In this document: positions 22,724 through 31,938 of the stretch, in pieces
Position numbering within the stretch: position 1 is the stretch's first letter
Layout: every line of letters begins with the position of its first letter
From: Haematococcus lacustris
Taxonomy: Eukaryota > Chlorophyta > Chlorophyceae > Chlamydomonadales > Haematococcaceae
Direction of reading: 5' to 3'
Assembly (NCBI GenBank): GCA_030144725.1
Contig: JASKMD010000010.1
Location: forward strand, 1,143,958 to 1,207,957
DNA length: 64,000 nucleotides
Notes under the pieces: generated by a model
The model's database searches: none
What the model saw: the letters and a program-made list of their open reading frames with translations, nothing else
What the model was told of the DNA's origin: nothing
Program-made: the position numbers and the translations under genes

Positions 22724-24355
22724 CTTCAGAGCGTCAAAAGCTGACTGCTGGGCCTGACCCCACGCCACGACACCCTGCTTGTCATGCCCGTCTGCTCTGG
22801 TCAGAGCGGTGAGAGGTGCCGCAATGGTAGAGAAGTCCTTAACAAAGCGGCGGTAGTAGTTAGCTAGGCCCAGAAAGCTGCGCACTTCATGCACAGTTGT
22901 GGGAATGGGCCAGGATTGAACCGCAGCTACCTTGGCTGGATCGCATGCAATGCCCGAGGCAGAGACAATGTGACCAAGGAAGGCTGTCTGGTCCATGCCG
23001 AACTCACACTTGGAGAGCTTGGCGTAGAGCTTATGTTTGCGGAGTAGGTCGAGCACGCGCCGAAGGTGGGCTATGTGCTCCTGCGGGGTGCGGGAGAAGA
23101 TCAGAATGTCATCTAGGTAGACCAGGACGCAGTCGTCTAAGAGATCATGTAGCACATCATTCATGAGACGCTGGAACGTGGCTGGTGCATTGCACAACCC
23201 GAAGGGCAGCACCGTGAATTCAAAATGACCGTAGCGTGTGCGGAAAGCTGTTTTGTGTATGTCCTCGGGGGCAACCCGGATCTGATGGTAACCTTGGCGC
23301 AGGTCTAGCTTGCTGAACACCTTGGCACCATGGAGCCGATCTAGTAGTGTGTCTAGGCGGGGAAGGGGGTACTTGTTCTTGATGGTCAGACGGTTGAGAG
23401 GGCGGTAATCGATGCACATGCGGAATGAGCCATCCTTTTTGCGCACAAGCAACACACCGGAGGCATAGGGAGAGGTGCTGGGGCGAATGAAGCCTTTGTC
23501 TAAGAGCTCCCCTATTTGCTGTTTCAACTCCGCTAGCTCACCGCTGGACACATTGTAGATGGGCCGCGCTGGGGGCGGCTTGGCTTGTTGGAGCTCAATG
23601 CGGTGGTCCACGGAGCGCTCTGGTGGCAGTCCATGCGGAAGGTCTGATGGGAACACATCGGCATACTCCTGCACAATGGGAGAACAATCCAGAACCTGAT
23701 GACAGGTCTCGGCATTGCTGTCAGCCGGGGTGATGGAGACTAAGAAGACTGGACACTTATTGCTGATGGCTGTGCGGAGCTGCGCTGAGCTTATGAGCAA
23801 AGGGCTGCCGCTGGTTGTTGTGGTGCCTGGCTGCTTCACAGGGGGCCGGAGTGTGTGCTGGCGTCCTGCATGACGGAACCGCATGATGTTGGCTTTCCAG
23901 TCGATGCGGGGATTGATTTCCGCAAGCCTGGGCTTACCCAGGATGATGTCGAAGTCGTGAAGGTGCGTAACATGCAGTGTTTGCTCGCCCTTGTAGGTAC
24001 CCAGCCGGAAACGCGCATTGGGAACCATGGCGTTGCTCTGCTGCTGATGGCCGTCGGCTAGGCTGATGTAGTCGGGGCTCACTTTCTGGGCAGTTTGAAT
24101 GCCATACTTTGTGCAAAAGGTCGAGTCAATAAACGAGCCAGTAGCGCCTCCGTCAATCAACACCCGTGCACTATTGCCCTTGTATGACCCCATGAAGACT
24201 AGCAAATCAGCATGGCTGCCGGAATTAGAATTGGCGGCGAGCTTAGTGATACGGAACCGGGGCGGTGGCGGGGTGATAGCGGTGGTCTCGCCAGTGCTTG
24301 CTGATGACTGGCTGGATTCTAAGTCTTTGCTTGGTTGGGGGGTCGAGCCGCCCAG
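22724..24355 (-). pseudogene. Element 2 aspartic protease and reverse transcriptase
   Basis: This frame is -1 relative to gag and is open from the slippery site at 24355-24361. The protease has [14 protein letters not shown], where the catalytic motif is D-G-G rather than the usual D-T/S-G. RT shows the [14 protein letters not shown] lead, [30 protein letters not shown] and the active site [10 protein letters not shown], then [11 protein letters not shown] and [12 protein letters not shown]. The frame ends at a TAG (22721-22723) in the context ALK*ALVSAP, where related polyproteins have Gln or Glu. RNase H follows in the same frame. There is no ATG near the frame start, consistent with frameshift expression. 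Confidence 0.92.
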
Positions 24356-25257
24356 TTTTTTGGACCGCGTTTGTTAGGGTGCTTGCAGTCTTGCACCAGA
24401 TGACCATCCTCTCGGCAGAATGTGCACTTGTTGTGGGCAGCATACCAGGCTTTCTCCTCTGGTGTGAGCCGTTGGAGTCGTGGTTTATCAGCTTGGGTTT
24501 GCTGAGGAGCTGAGGTAGATGATGTGTCGCGGGTCTCGCGCTGAGCGCGGTGTGGCTGTTGCTTGACTTGTTTCATGAGGCCTAGCTGCATGGGAACAGC
24601 TGTAGAAAGCCCTGCATCACGGCATGCGGTGTCATGAGCCACGGCTATCTTGACTGCCTGATCAAATGTAGTGGGAGACTGAATGTCTACCATGGCCTTA
24701 AGGTGAGGGTGCAGGCCACGGCGGAACCGGTCTAGTTGTTCATCCTCTGTGATGGTAGGAATGTGCAGAAACAGGCTGCGCAGGTGAGTGGCGAAGGAGA
24801 GAGCTGTCTGGTTTGGCTTTTGCCTGGCCACATGAAGCTGGTCTCGAGCCCTAGTTGTCTCAGATTGGGTTACAAAAGTTGCTTTGAGGGCTGCTTTGAA
24901 CAAGTCCCAGGTGTACGACGCGTGAGGGTTTGAACGGACAGAGACATACCAGGAGGCAGCCAGACCTGTGAGCCTTACACCAGTGGACACTATCTTCTGC
25001 TCATCCGTCAGGCCTGGTGTCAACTTAAACACCTCCTCAACATGGAACAGCCAAGTAGAAACACTGCCCTTGCCGTCAAACGGCTGCACGTCCGTCAACT
25101 TGACTAAACCCTGTGCAACCCGTGGCTCGCCTTGAGAGGCTTGCTGCTGCTCCTGCTGCCGCACTATCCTGTCCATAGTGGCTCCGAGTGCGTTGAATGC
25201 AGCTATGATGGTGTCCATGGTAGCAGGCTGTGCTGAGGGCTGCGCCATGGACTGTAG
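24319..25257 (-). pseudogene. Element 2 gag: capsid-like region and CCHC zinc knuckle
   Basis: The first in-frame ATG is at 25248. The protein shows a retrotransposon gag region (VSTWLFHVEEVFKLTPGLTDEQKI, GLAASWYVSVRSNP, DLFKAALKATFVTQSE, DRFRRGLHPHLKAMVDI) and a canonical C-x2-C-x4-H-x4-C knuckle, CTFCREDGHLVQDC, near the end. The zero frame stops at 24319. The same frame is open upstream for another 200 codons except for one TAG at 25258-25260, so gag was probably longer. Confidence 0.88.
24355..24361 (-). promoter_or_regulatory. Putative -1 programmed ribosomal frameshift site, A AAA AAC
   Basis: In the gag frame the codons are CCA AAA AAC TGG, so the heptamer has the exact X XXY YYZ phasing. 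The gag stop TAG lies 34 nt downstream (24319-24321). The -1 frame is open through the protease motif. The site sits about 45 nt after the gag CCHC knuckle, the common position. A short GGG/CCC-rich stem may form just downstream; I could not fold it. Confidence 0.75.
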
Positions 25258-25260
25258 CTA

Positions 25261-25860
25261 GAGACGACGACGCTGGCGCTGCTGAAAACCGTCCCTGTTG
25301 TGTTGGGCGGTGTGGGAGGGGGTAGGTGGTGGTGCTTGTCCCTGGTAGGCTGGGTGTGCCTGTGGTGCTGGCTGTGGTGCAGGCTGGCGTCTAGGTGGAG
25401 GCGGTGGGGGTGGCGGTGGTGCCACGTAACGTGTAGATACGCCTACAGGTGCACTGGGTGCTACAGCAAGGCTGCGCACAATGCCTAGGAGCTGCTCTAT
25501 GTACTCCCGTTGCTGAGCGAGCTGCTCACCTCGTGCCCTTGCTAGCCCAGAGTAGTAGTCCGCTGCCGCCTTGAAAGATTGGCACTCCTGACACGCGGGC
25601 AGCGCCTGGTGCGCCTCACGGTTACCCGTGGAAACTAAAGCAAACGCTGGGCTGCAAAATTGCTCAGGCTGTTCCGCCTGTGCGAGCTGGGCTGCTGGGT
25701 GCGCGTTTGGGGGTGTGCCCGAAACAATAGGCTGATATTCTCCGCTTGGCGGAGGGCTAATAGAAGGGCTGGACGGGCTGTAAGAGGAGGCTGAATTCCG
25801 CGGGGTGCTAGCCCCGGACGGAAGGTCTACGTCCAACGCCTCGTCGAAGGTTAATGGCAC
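25261..25860 (-). pseudogene. Element 2 gag N-terminal extension (Pro-rich)
   Basis: 200 open codons are in register with gag, separated from it only by TAG 25258-25260 (context RRRL*LQSM, compatible with CAG). The sequence is rich in Ser, Pro and Ala, has a poly-Pro run, and contains a short Cys-containing helix (ACQECQSFKAAADYYSGLAR). No in-frame ATG lies between the 5' LTR and this segment, so either the start codon was lost or translation begins at 25248. It is included because of the shared frame. Confidence 0.55.
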
Positions 25861-25889
25861 TGCGATGAACGTGAAAAGGGGAAACCAAA

Positions 25890-26356
25890 TGCAACAGTGT
25901 TAATGCGTGGGCCCGGAAAAACCGTAAATGCAAGCGCAAATGGACTAAAGACGTTCGTCGGCCTAGGGCTGGCCTCTAGAAGTCTCGTAGTAGGGAACTA
26001 CGGCTAGGTCTCAGCTAAACGCTGGAGCTAAGGACCGCTAAGGCTAACTTACTATTGCTTGTAAAGCAATAGCGACCGAATCCGCTAAGAACCGTGTAGG
26101 GCCGTAGGACCGTATAAGCTGGAGAGAAGCCGACCGTGACCGTGAAGCAGATACTTCTTACAGTGTTCCGTATACCAAAGGACTTCCGTAATTGCGTTCC
26201 TCAGTTCTCTTCTCTTCCCGTAAACACTACAACAACTCGCTTAAAACCTACCGACATCATTCAGTGAGAAACAACGTCATCAGGCAACGTGGCACTTCAT
26301 GTTAAAGAAAACCATCAGTTGTTCATGCTTCCTACCGTGCATCGTGTACTCTTACA
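25890..26356 (-). repeat. Element 2, 5' LTR (467 bp)
   Basis: Same sequence as 20093-20559. On the minus strand it is followed by TTTGGTTTCCCCTTTTC (25889 downward), the likely primer-binding region; the tRNA is not assigned. Confidence 0.94.
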
Positions 26357-26640
26357 ACTGGCCTATTGGGAGCAGCCAGAAAGGTTGTTCTCAGTTGTGC
26401 GAATTGCTGCTGCAATTGCTGAGGATTCTGCTGGCTTGCAGCCGATTGATCGGTCTGGGTACGCATAGCAGTCTGTTCTGGATCTGGAAGCAAACGGGCA
26501 CCCAGCAGGAAACAGAGCATATTGCGAAACTCTTGCTTTGTGTTGCAGATCAAAAGTTGGCTTTGTTGCTCACGAGTCAAACAGTCTAAGGCTGCGCTAA
26601 TCTGTTGTGCCTCACTAGGTGAAAACAACAGGTGATCCAT
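26357..26640 (-). pseudogene. Element 1 gag N-terminus, cut off by element 2
   Basis: ATG at 26640 starts MDHLLFSPSEAQQISAALD and runs about 95 codons to APNRPV at the element 2 LTR. After removing element 2 and one ACTGG copy, the frame continues in register into the gag sequence at 20092. This confirms that element 2 landed in element 1 gag. It has no recognised domain beyond a Gln-rich helix. Confidence 0.82.
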
Positions 26641-26912
26641 GCTAGGCAACAGCGGTGTACTAATCTGGCAGCGCTAGATCACATACCCATTTTGAAAGTC
26701 GACTCGTACCACCCTCGGAGCTGCTCGCGATACTGCTGCAAGACAAACTCTTGGTCTTCGTTCCACGGAAATTCAACTTTTCCCCGGCAGGTCTCCTGCC
26801 AACCTTTCCAAGCAGATAGTGAGAACAAACGCGGGTGCTCTTTACACGCGGTCTCCACTACAACTCGTTCGAACAGACGCGCTTCTGCGCACTCAGCGTG
26901 GTCGAAACCCAA
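26641..26912 (-). other. Element 1 5' leader
   Basis: About 270 bp lie between the 5' LTR and the gag ATG, with the primer-binding region at the LTR edge. No other feature is seen. Confidence 0.6.
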
Positions 26913-27103
26913 TGTAACGTGCCTTTGCACGGCCAGCGTAATCCTCTTAGTGCGGCTAAAGAGCTTTGGGCGATGTCTAAGCTCCCGGGAGTCGAACCCG
27001 GCCTTGACACCGGTCACCGCACTTTGAGAGTTACACTGGCGCATGGGGGCATTATATGGTTGTCCTTAAATGGCATATCAGCCAGGCGCATTGCAACGTA
27101 ACA
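26913..27103 (-). repeat. Element 1, 5' LTR (191 bp)
   Basis: Direct repeat of 14202-14392. On the minus strand it is followed at once by TTGGGTTTCGACCACGC (26912 downward), the probable primer-binding region. I could not assign a tRNA to it. Confidence 0.92.
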
Positions 27104-27502
27104 GTTGAGGCCTTGGGGCCGCCAAGGGAGGGAGGCTGCCATCATGGCCGCCGCCGCCCCACCGAAGGCGGCCTCGCTGGTGGCAGCGTAGGAGGCCGCC
27201 CCAAGAGGGACCCCCAGGTGGCGCACGGGCACCCCCACTCGGACAGCTGGGATGACCACCTCCGGCTCCTGCTCCCCACCCTGCTCCCGCCCGCCCTGCT
27301 GCTGCCCTTGCCCTCCACCTTCCCCCGGCCCACCCCCTAGCCCCTGCTCGCCCACCTGCCCCTGCCCGCCCCCTTGCCCCCCATCAACCCCCCAGCCTCC
27401 CCTCCCCGCCCCCTCGGGGCCCGAGCCCTCCTGGTTACCCAGCCCGGGCTCTGGCTGGGCGCACGGCAGGGCTGAGCTCTTGCTCGCGCTAAGCGCAGGG
27501 CC
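27104..27502 (-). pseudogene. LINE segment between two LTR insertions (Gly-rich linker after RT)
   Basis: Read on the minus strand this carries ALSASKSSALPCAQPEP, a Gly/Gln-rich low-complexity linker, then PEVVIPAVRVGVPVRHLG and ASLPWRPQGLN. It continues the RT palm segment ending at 31511 and precedes the segment starting at 14201. The join order matches the monomers at about 2260-2655. It is flanked by GGGCC (27498-27502) on one side and GTTGA (27104-27108) on the other. Confidence 0.8.
27498..27502. other. Target-site duplication GGGCC (element 3), partner 31511-31515
   Basis: The 5-bp duplicate flanks the outermost LTRs inside the LINE. No duplicate is seen at the middle LTR, so the tandem is not two independent insertions. 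Confidence 0.9.
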
Positions 27503-27762
27503 TGTAGAGAACGTACGGTCAGACCAGGACACCACTATCAAGGTTACATAGATCTGGCACAGCAGGCTGGCGCATAGCCCGCGCCTACCTGTAGAGAACG
27601 TACGGTCAGACCAGGACACCACTATCAAGGTGCCAAGGTCTGCCAGGAAACTGCCCTAAATACGACAGTCACACTTGTACACTCTCATGGCTAGCCACTG
27701 GATACCACGCCCTATCATCCTCATGCTTCATGCACAGCACTAGGAGGGCGTCGTTTCCAACA
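27503..27762 (-). repeat. Element 3 LTR, copy 1 (260 bp)
   Basis: TGTAGAGAACG...TTTCCAACA. A 42-nt block beginning TGTAGAGAACGTACGGTCAG occurs twice inside it, at 27503 and 27590. Confidence 0.93.
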
Positions 27763-29376
27763 CTCCCACTCAGGGGCTAGGCAAAGAGACGCTACGTCAA
27801 GGGCAAAGCTACAGCAAAATCAAACAACTGTAAAAGCAAACACAACAAAAGATCTACCAACGTCTTCAAAGGAAAGAGGTACCAAAGAGTCTTGGAACAA
27901 TCTCAGACACACACAAGTGATATGCAAGCCTGTCGGTGCTTGTGATACTCCCACTGGTTATAGCACGGCACAGCCTGGCCGGCCTGCCAGCAACCTTCCC
28001 GACATGACAAGCCTAATTCCAAATTAGTGTTGTTCTACACTCCCACCGGCCAAGCCAGCCAGGGTCAGGCTCATCTCCGGCATGGTACAAGGCACTTGCT
28101 CCCACTGATCATGCCAGCCACCTGCTGCACTTGCTCCCACTAATCATGCCAGCCAGAGGCAAGCTACTGCAGCCTGCTACTTTCTAGACCATGTACCACA
28201 TTTCTTGACACACTGCCCATCTCATTGGGGCAGTGTCACACACATGACACACACATGATCAGGCAGAGCTTCTGCTGTGCATCAACACAGGCTGACACTC
28301 TCCCCCCTGCAGCAGAAGGTAGGACTTGCTGTACCCCTCTCTGTCCATGTCAACAGAGCAATTGTCACACATTGGGGTCAACCACCGCCTGTACACTACC
28401 CGTCTCATCGGGGCAGTGTCACAACCACCAGGGTCAAACACCACTTAGACGCTGCCCATCTCATTGGGGCAGCATCTCACATGACACGCAACAAAGCTTC
28501 TGCTGCTAGTCAGCTGTTGCTGAGTCACTCCCCCCTGCAGCAGAAGTTAACACCTGAAGCATACCAGAGAGTGATTGTGAGACCAACAGAACAGAAAGAG
28601 CAGGTTGTCCTGGTAGCCGCCTGGCACTGCACACTCACCAGACAGTGATTAACAAAGCAGGTCAGGCAGCGCTACAGCGTACACCTGCCTGGCACTGAGC
28701 ACTAACACAACTCAGAAAACATATCAGGCAGCGCTTCAGCATGCACCTGTCGTCACTGCCCATCCATTGGGGCAGTACCTCACGCAAAGACCTGCCTGGC
28801 AATGACCACTCGTCGCGGCATGACTTAGAAAACAGGTCAGGCAGCGCTGCTGCATACACCTGCCTGGCACTGTGCACTTGTGGCTACAGTGACTTAGCAA
28901 AAGCAGGTCAGGCAGCGCTGCAGCATGCACCTGCCTGGCACTGTGCGTCTGTGGCTACAGTGGCTTAACAAAACAGGTCAGGCAGCGCTGCAGCATGCAC
29001 CTGCCTGGCACTGTGCACTTGTGGCTGCAGTGTCTCTCGCACACCATCCCCGCAAACACGACACACCAGTCACGACAGACAAACACGATCTCAGCACGAG
29101 CAAACTCGGAAGCTTATACACATGGATTGCGCTGGAGCTGGCCCCGTGTATCGCACCAAGCTTGGCTTACTTGGCTGCTCGACGGGGTAACCAGATCTCG
29201 CAGCGATTCTCGCATAGCTTGGCAAAGAGCCTCGGCATCCATCGTCATCGCTGTGTAATAAAGCCTTGAGCGAGGGCTCGAAGGTTGTCATTCACGCACA
29301 GTCGCTAGACAGGCGACTGCGCGGACCCGATCTCATTGGTGTCCGGCACAATGGCGGAGCTGTGGGCCCATAACCC
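27763..29376 (-). repeat. Element 3 internal region, copy 1 (non-coding)
   Basis: 1614 bp without a plausible protein frame. It holds four hairpins built on the pattern CTGCCC-ATCTCATT-GGGGCAG (28211-28235, 28394-28418, 28451-28473, 28755-28776). There are two CTTCTGCTG/CAGCAGAAG inverted pairs near 28269-28318 and 28497-28550. About five copies of a unit near 65-75 bp with the inverted core AGGCAGCGCTGC...CACCTGCCT lie between 28664 and 29015. The density of inverted repeats suggests a structured RNA, perhaps a packaging or dimerisation signal; that role is inference. Confidence 0.8.
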
Positions 29377-29636
29377 TGTAGAGAACGTACGGTCAGACCA
29401 GGACACCACTATCAAGGTTACATAGATCTGGCACAGCAGGCTGGCGCATAGCCCGCGCCTACCTGTAGAGAACGTACGGTCAGACCAGGACACCACTATC
29501 AAGGTGCCAAGGTCTGCCAGGAAACTGCCCTAAATACGACAGTCACACTTGTACACTCTCATGGCTAGCCACTGGATACCACGCCCTATCATCCTCATGC
29601 TTCATGCACAGCACTAGGAGGGCGTCGTTTCCAACA
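29377..29636 (-). repeat. Element 3 LTR, copy 2 (shared middle LTR)
   Basis: Same 260 bp as copy 1. It is the boundary shared by the two internal regions. Confidence 0.93.
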
Positions 29637-31250
29637 CTCCCACTCAGGGGCTAGGCAAAGAGACGCTACGTCAAGGGCAAAGCTACAGCAAAATCAAACA
29701 ACTGTAAAAGCAAACACAACAAAAGATCTACCAACGTCTTCAAAGGAAAGAGGTACCAAAGAGTCTTGGAACAATCTCAGACACACACAAGTGATATGCA
29801 AGCCTGTCGGTGCTTGTGATACTCCCACTGGTTATAGCACGGCACAGCCTGGCCGGCCTGCCAGCAACCTTCCCGACATGACAAGCCTAATTCCAAATTA
29901 GTGTTGTTCTACACTCCCACCGGCCAAGCCAGCCAGGGTCAGGCTCATCTCCGGCATGGTACAAGGCACTTGCTCCCACTGATCATGCCAGCCACCTGCT
30001 GCACTTGCTCCCACTAATCATGCCAGCCAGAGGCAAGCTACTGCAGCCTGCTACTTTCTAGACCATGTACCACATTTCTTGACACACTGCCCATCTCATT
30101 GGGGCAGTGTCACACACATGACACACACATGATCAGGCAGAGCTTCTGCTGTGCATCAACACAGGCTGACACTCTCCCCCCTGCAGCAGAAGGTAGGACT
30201 TGCTGTACCCCTCTCTGTCCATGTCAACAGAGCAATTGTCACACATTGGGGTCAACCACCGCCTGTACACTACCCGTCTCATCGGGGCAGTGTCACAACC
30301 ACCAGGGTCAAACACCACTTAGACGCTGCCCATCTCATTGGGGCAGCATCTCACATGACACGCAACAAAGCTTCTGCTGCTAGTCAGCTGTTGCTGAGTC
30401 ACTCCCCCCTGCAGCAGAAGTTAACACCTGAAGCATACCAGAGAGTGATTGTGAGACCAACAGAACAGAAAGAGCAGGTTGTCCTGGTAGCCGCCTGGCA
30501 CTGCACACTCACCAGACAGTGATTAACAAAGCAGGTCAGGCAGCGCTACAGCGTACACCTGCCTGGCACTGAGCACTAACACAACTCAGAAAACATATCA
30601 GGCAGCGCTTCAGCATGCACCTGTCGTCACTGCCCATCCATTGGGGCAGTACCTCACGCAAAGACCTGCCTGGCAATGACCACTCGTCGCGGCATGACTT
30701 AGAAAACAGGTCAGGCAGCGCTGCTGCATACACCTGCCTGGCACTGTGCACTTGTGGCTACAGTGACTTAGCAAAAGCAGGTCAGGCAGCGCTGCAGCAT
30801 GCACCTGCCTGGCACTGTGCGTCTGTGGCTACAGTGGCTTAACAAAACAGGTCAGGCAGCGCTGCAGCATGCACCTGCCTGGCACTGTGCACTTGTGGCT
30901 GCAGTGTCTCTCGCACACCATCCCCGCAAACACGACACACCAGTCACGACAGACAAACACGATCTCAGCACGAGCAAACTCGGAAGCTTATACACATGGA
31001 TTGCGCTGGAGCTGGCCCCGTGTATCGCACCAAGCTTGGCTTACTTGGCTGCTCGACGGGGTAACCAGATCTCGCAGCGATTCTCGCATAGCTTGGCAAA
31101 GAGCCTCGGCATCCATCGTCATCGCTGTGTAATAAAGCCTTGAGCGAGGGCTCGAAGGTTGTCATTCACGCACAGTCGCTAGACAGGCGACTGCGCGGAC
31201 CCGATCTCATTGGTGTCCGGCACAATGGCGGAGCTGTGGGCCCATAACCC
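29637..31250 (-). repeat. Element 3 internal region, copy 2 (non-coding)
   Basis: Appears identical to 27763-29376 at an offset of 1874 bp, including all hairpins and the 65-75 bp tandem units. Confidence 0.9.
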
Positions 31251-31510
31251 TGTAGAGAACGTACGGTCAGACCAGGACACCACTATCAAGGTTACATAGA
31301 TCTGGCACAGCAGGCTGGCGCATAGCCCGCGCCTACCTGTAGAGAACGTACGGTCAGACCAGGACACCACTATCAAGGTGCCAAGGTCTGCCAGGAAACT
31401 GCCCTAAATACGACAGTCACACTTGTACACTCTCATGGCTAGCCACTGGATACCACGCCCTATCATCCTCATGCTTCATGCACAGCACTAGGAGGGCGTC
31501 GTTTCCAACA
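31251..31510 (-). repeat. Element 3 LTR, copy 3
   Basis: Same 260 bp, followed directly by the GGGCC target duplicate and LINE RT sequence. Confidence 0.93.
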
Positions 31511-31938
31511 GGGCCCCCAGCGGCGCGGAATAGGCCAAGGGCATCCACTACCACCTTCCCGTCTCTGACCCGATCGAGCACCACGATGGTGAGGTCATCC
31601 GCATACTCCTTGGAGGGGAGCGCGGGGGTTAGGGCGGCCCTGTGCATGGCCAGAGGGCTGGAGGGGATGATGGGGGTGCTGATGCGGCCTGCCAGCTGGA
31701 GCGAGCTGAGGTAGCTGACCAGCGGCTGGAGCACGATGCACCAGTAGAGCGGGGAGGCCCCGCTGCCCTGCAGCAGCCCCGACGCAAGGGGGAAGTTGTC
31801 GGTGAGGTGGCCGTTGACCAGCACTTGGCTCGTGGCACCCCGGTGCAGCAGCCAAGCCCAGCGCACATGCCCCTCCCGGCAGAACCCCATGGCCTCCATC
31901 GTGTCCATCGTCTGGCAAGCCCCAGGACACGTTGTCAT
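31511..31938 (-). pseudogene. LINE RT palm segment, frameshifted relative to the upstream part
   Basis: The frame contains MDTMEAMGFCREGHVRWAW, the B motif GLLQGSGASPLYW and the catalytic C motif EYADDLTIVV, and ends AAGGP at the LTR element. The A motif (LDLAGAYDNV) lies just upstream in a different frame, so a frameshift near 31936 separates RT motifs A and B. The copy cannot make an intact RT. In the tandem monomers the same region carries TAG stops instead. Confidence 0.82.

Larger units (their letters stand above)
20093..26356 (-). mobile_element. Ty3/gypsy chromodomain retrotransposon (element 2), nested in element 1 gag
   Basis: Two 467-bp direct repeats (20093-20559 and 25890-26356), identical as far as I can read, have TG...CA ends and are flanked by ACTGG (20088-20092 and 26357-26361). 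The total is 6264 bp. Minus-strand order is gag (25860-24319), -1 frameshift site, protease-RT (to 22724), RNase H-integrase-chromodomain (22720-20690), polypurine tract and 3' LTR. Visible lesions are in-frame TAGs at 25258 and 22721. LTR identity indicates a very recent insertion. Confidence 0.95.
14202..27103 (-). mobile_element. Ty3/gypsy chromodomain retrotransposon with short LTRs (element 1), split by element 2
   Basis: The boundaries are two 191-bp direct repeats starting TGTAACGTG and ending ACGTAACA, flanked by GTTGA on both sides (14197-14201 and 27104-27108) inside LINE sequence. On the minus strand the order is 5' LTR (26913-27103), leader, gag N-terminus (26357-26640), [element 2 inserted], gag (18554-20092), protease-RT-RNase H (15836-18550), integrase-chromodomain (14588-15832), polypurine tract and 3' LTR (14202-14392). 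Without element 2 and one TSD it is about 6.63 kb. Gag and pol share one frame, interrupted by four single-base stops: TAA 19964, TAG 18779, TAG 18551 and TGA 15833. Confidence 0.93.
27503..31510 (-). mobile_element. Non-autonomous LTR element in a three-LTR, two-body tandem (element 3)
   Basis: Three 260-bp direct repeats at 27503-27762, 29377-29636 and 31251-31510 enclose two 1614-bp internal regions that appear identical (period 1874 bp). The outer ends are TGTAGAGA and TTCCAACA, flanked by GGGCC on both sides (27498-27502 and 31511-31515) within LINE sequence, so the unit inserted once. The internal regions have no frame resembling gag or pol. A purine-rich GAGTGGGAG precedes the minus-strand LTR start TGTTGG, supporting minus orientation. 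The structure is explained by LTR-LTR recombination or unequal exchange. It must use proteins in trans. Confidence 0.92.

Noticed and set aside
28225..28648. Plus-strand frames of 94-123 codons in element 3
   Set aside because: No similarity to gag or pol. The sequence is dominated by inverted repeats, and identical frames in the second body only reflect duplication.
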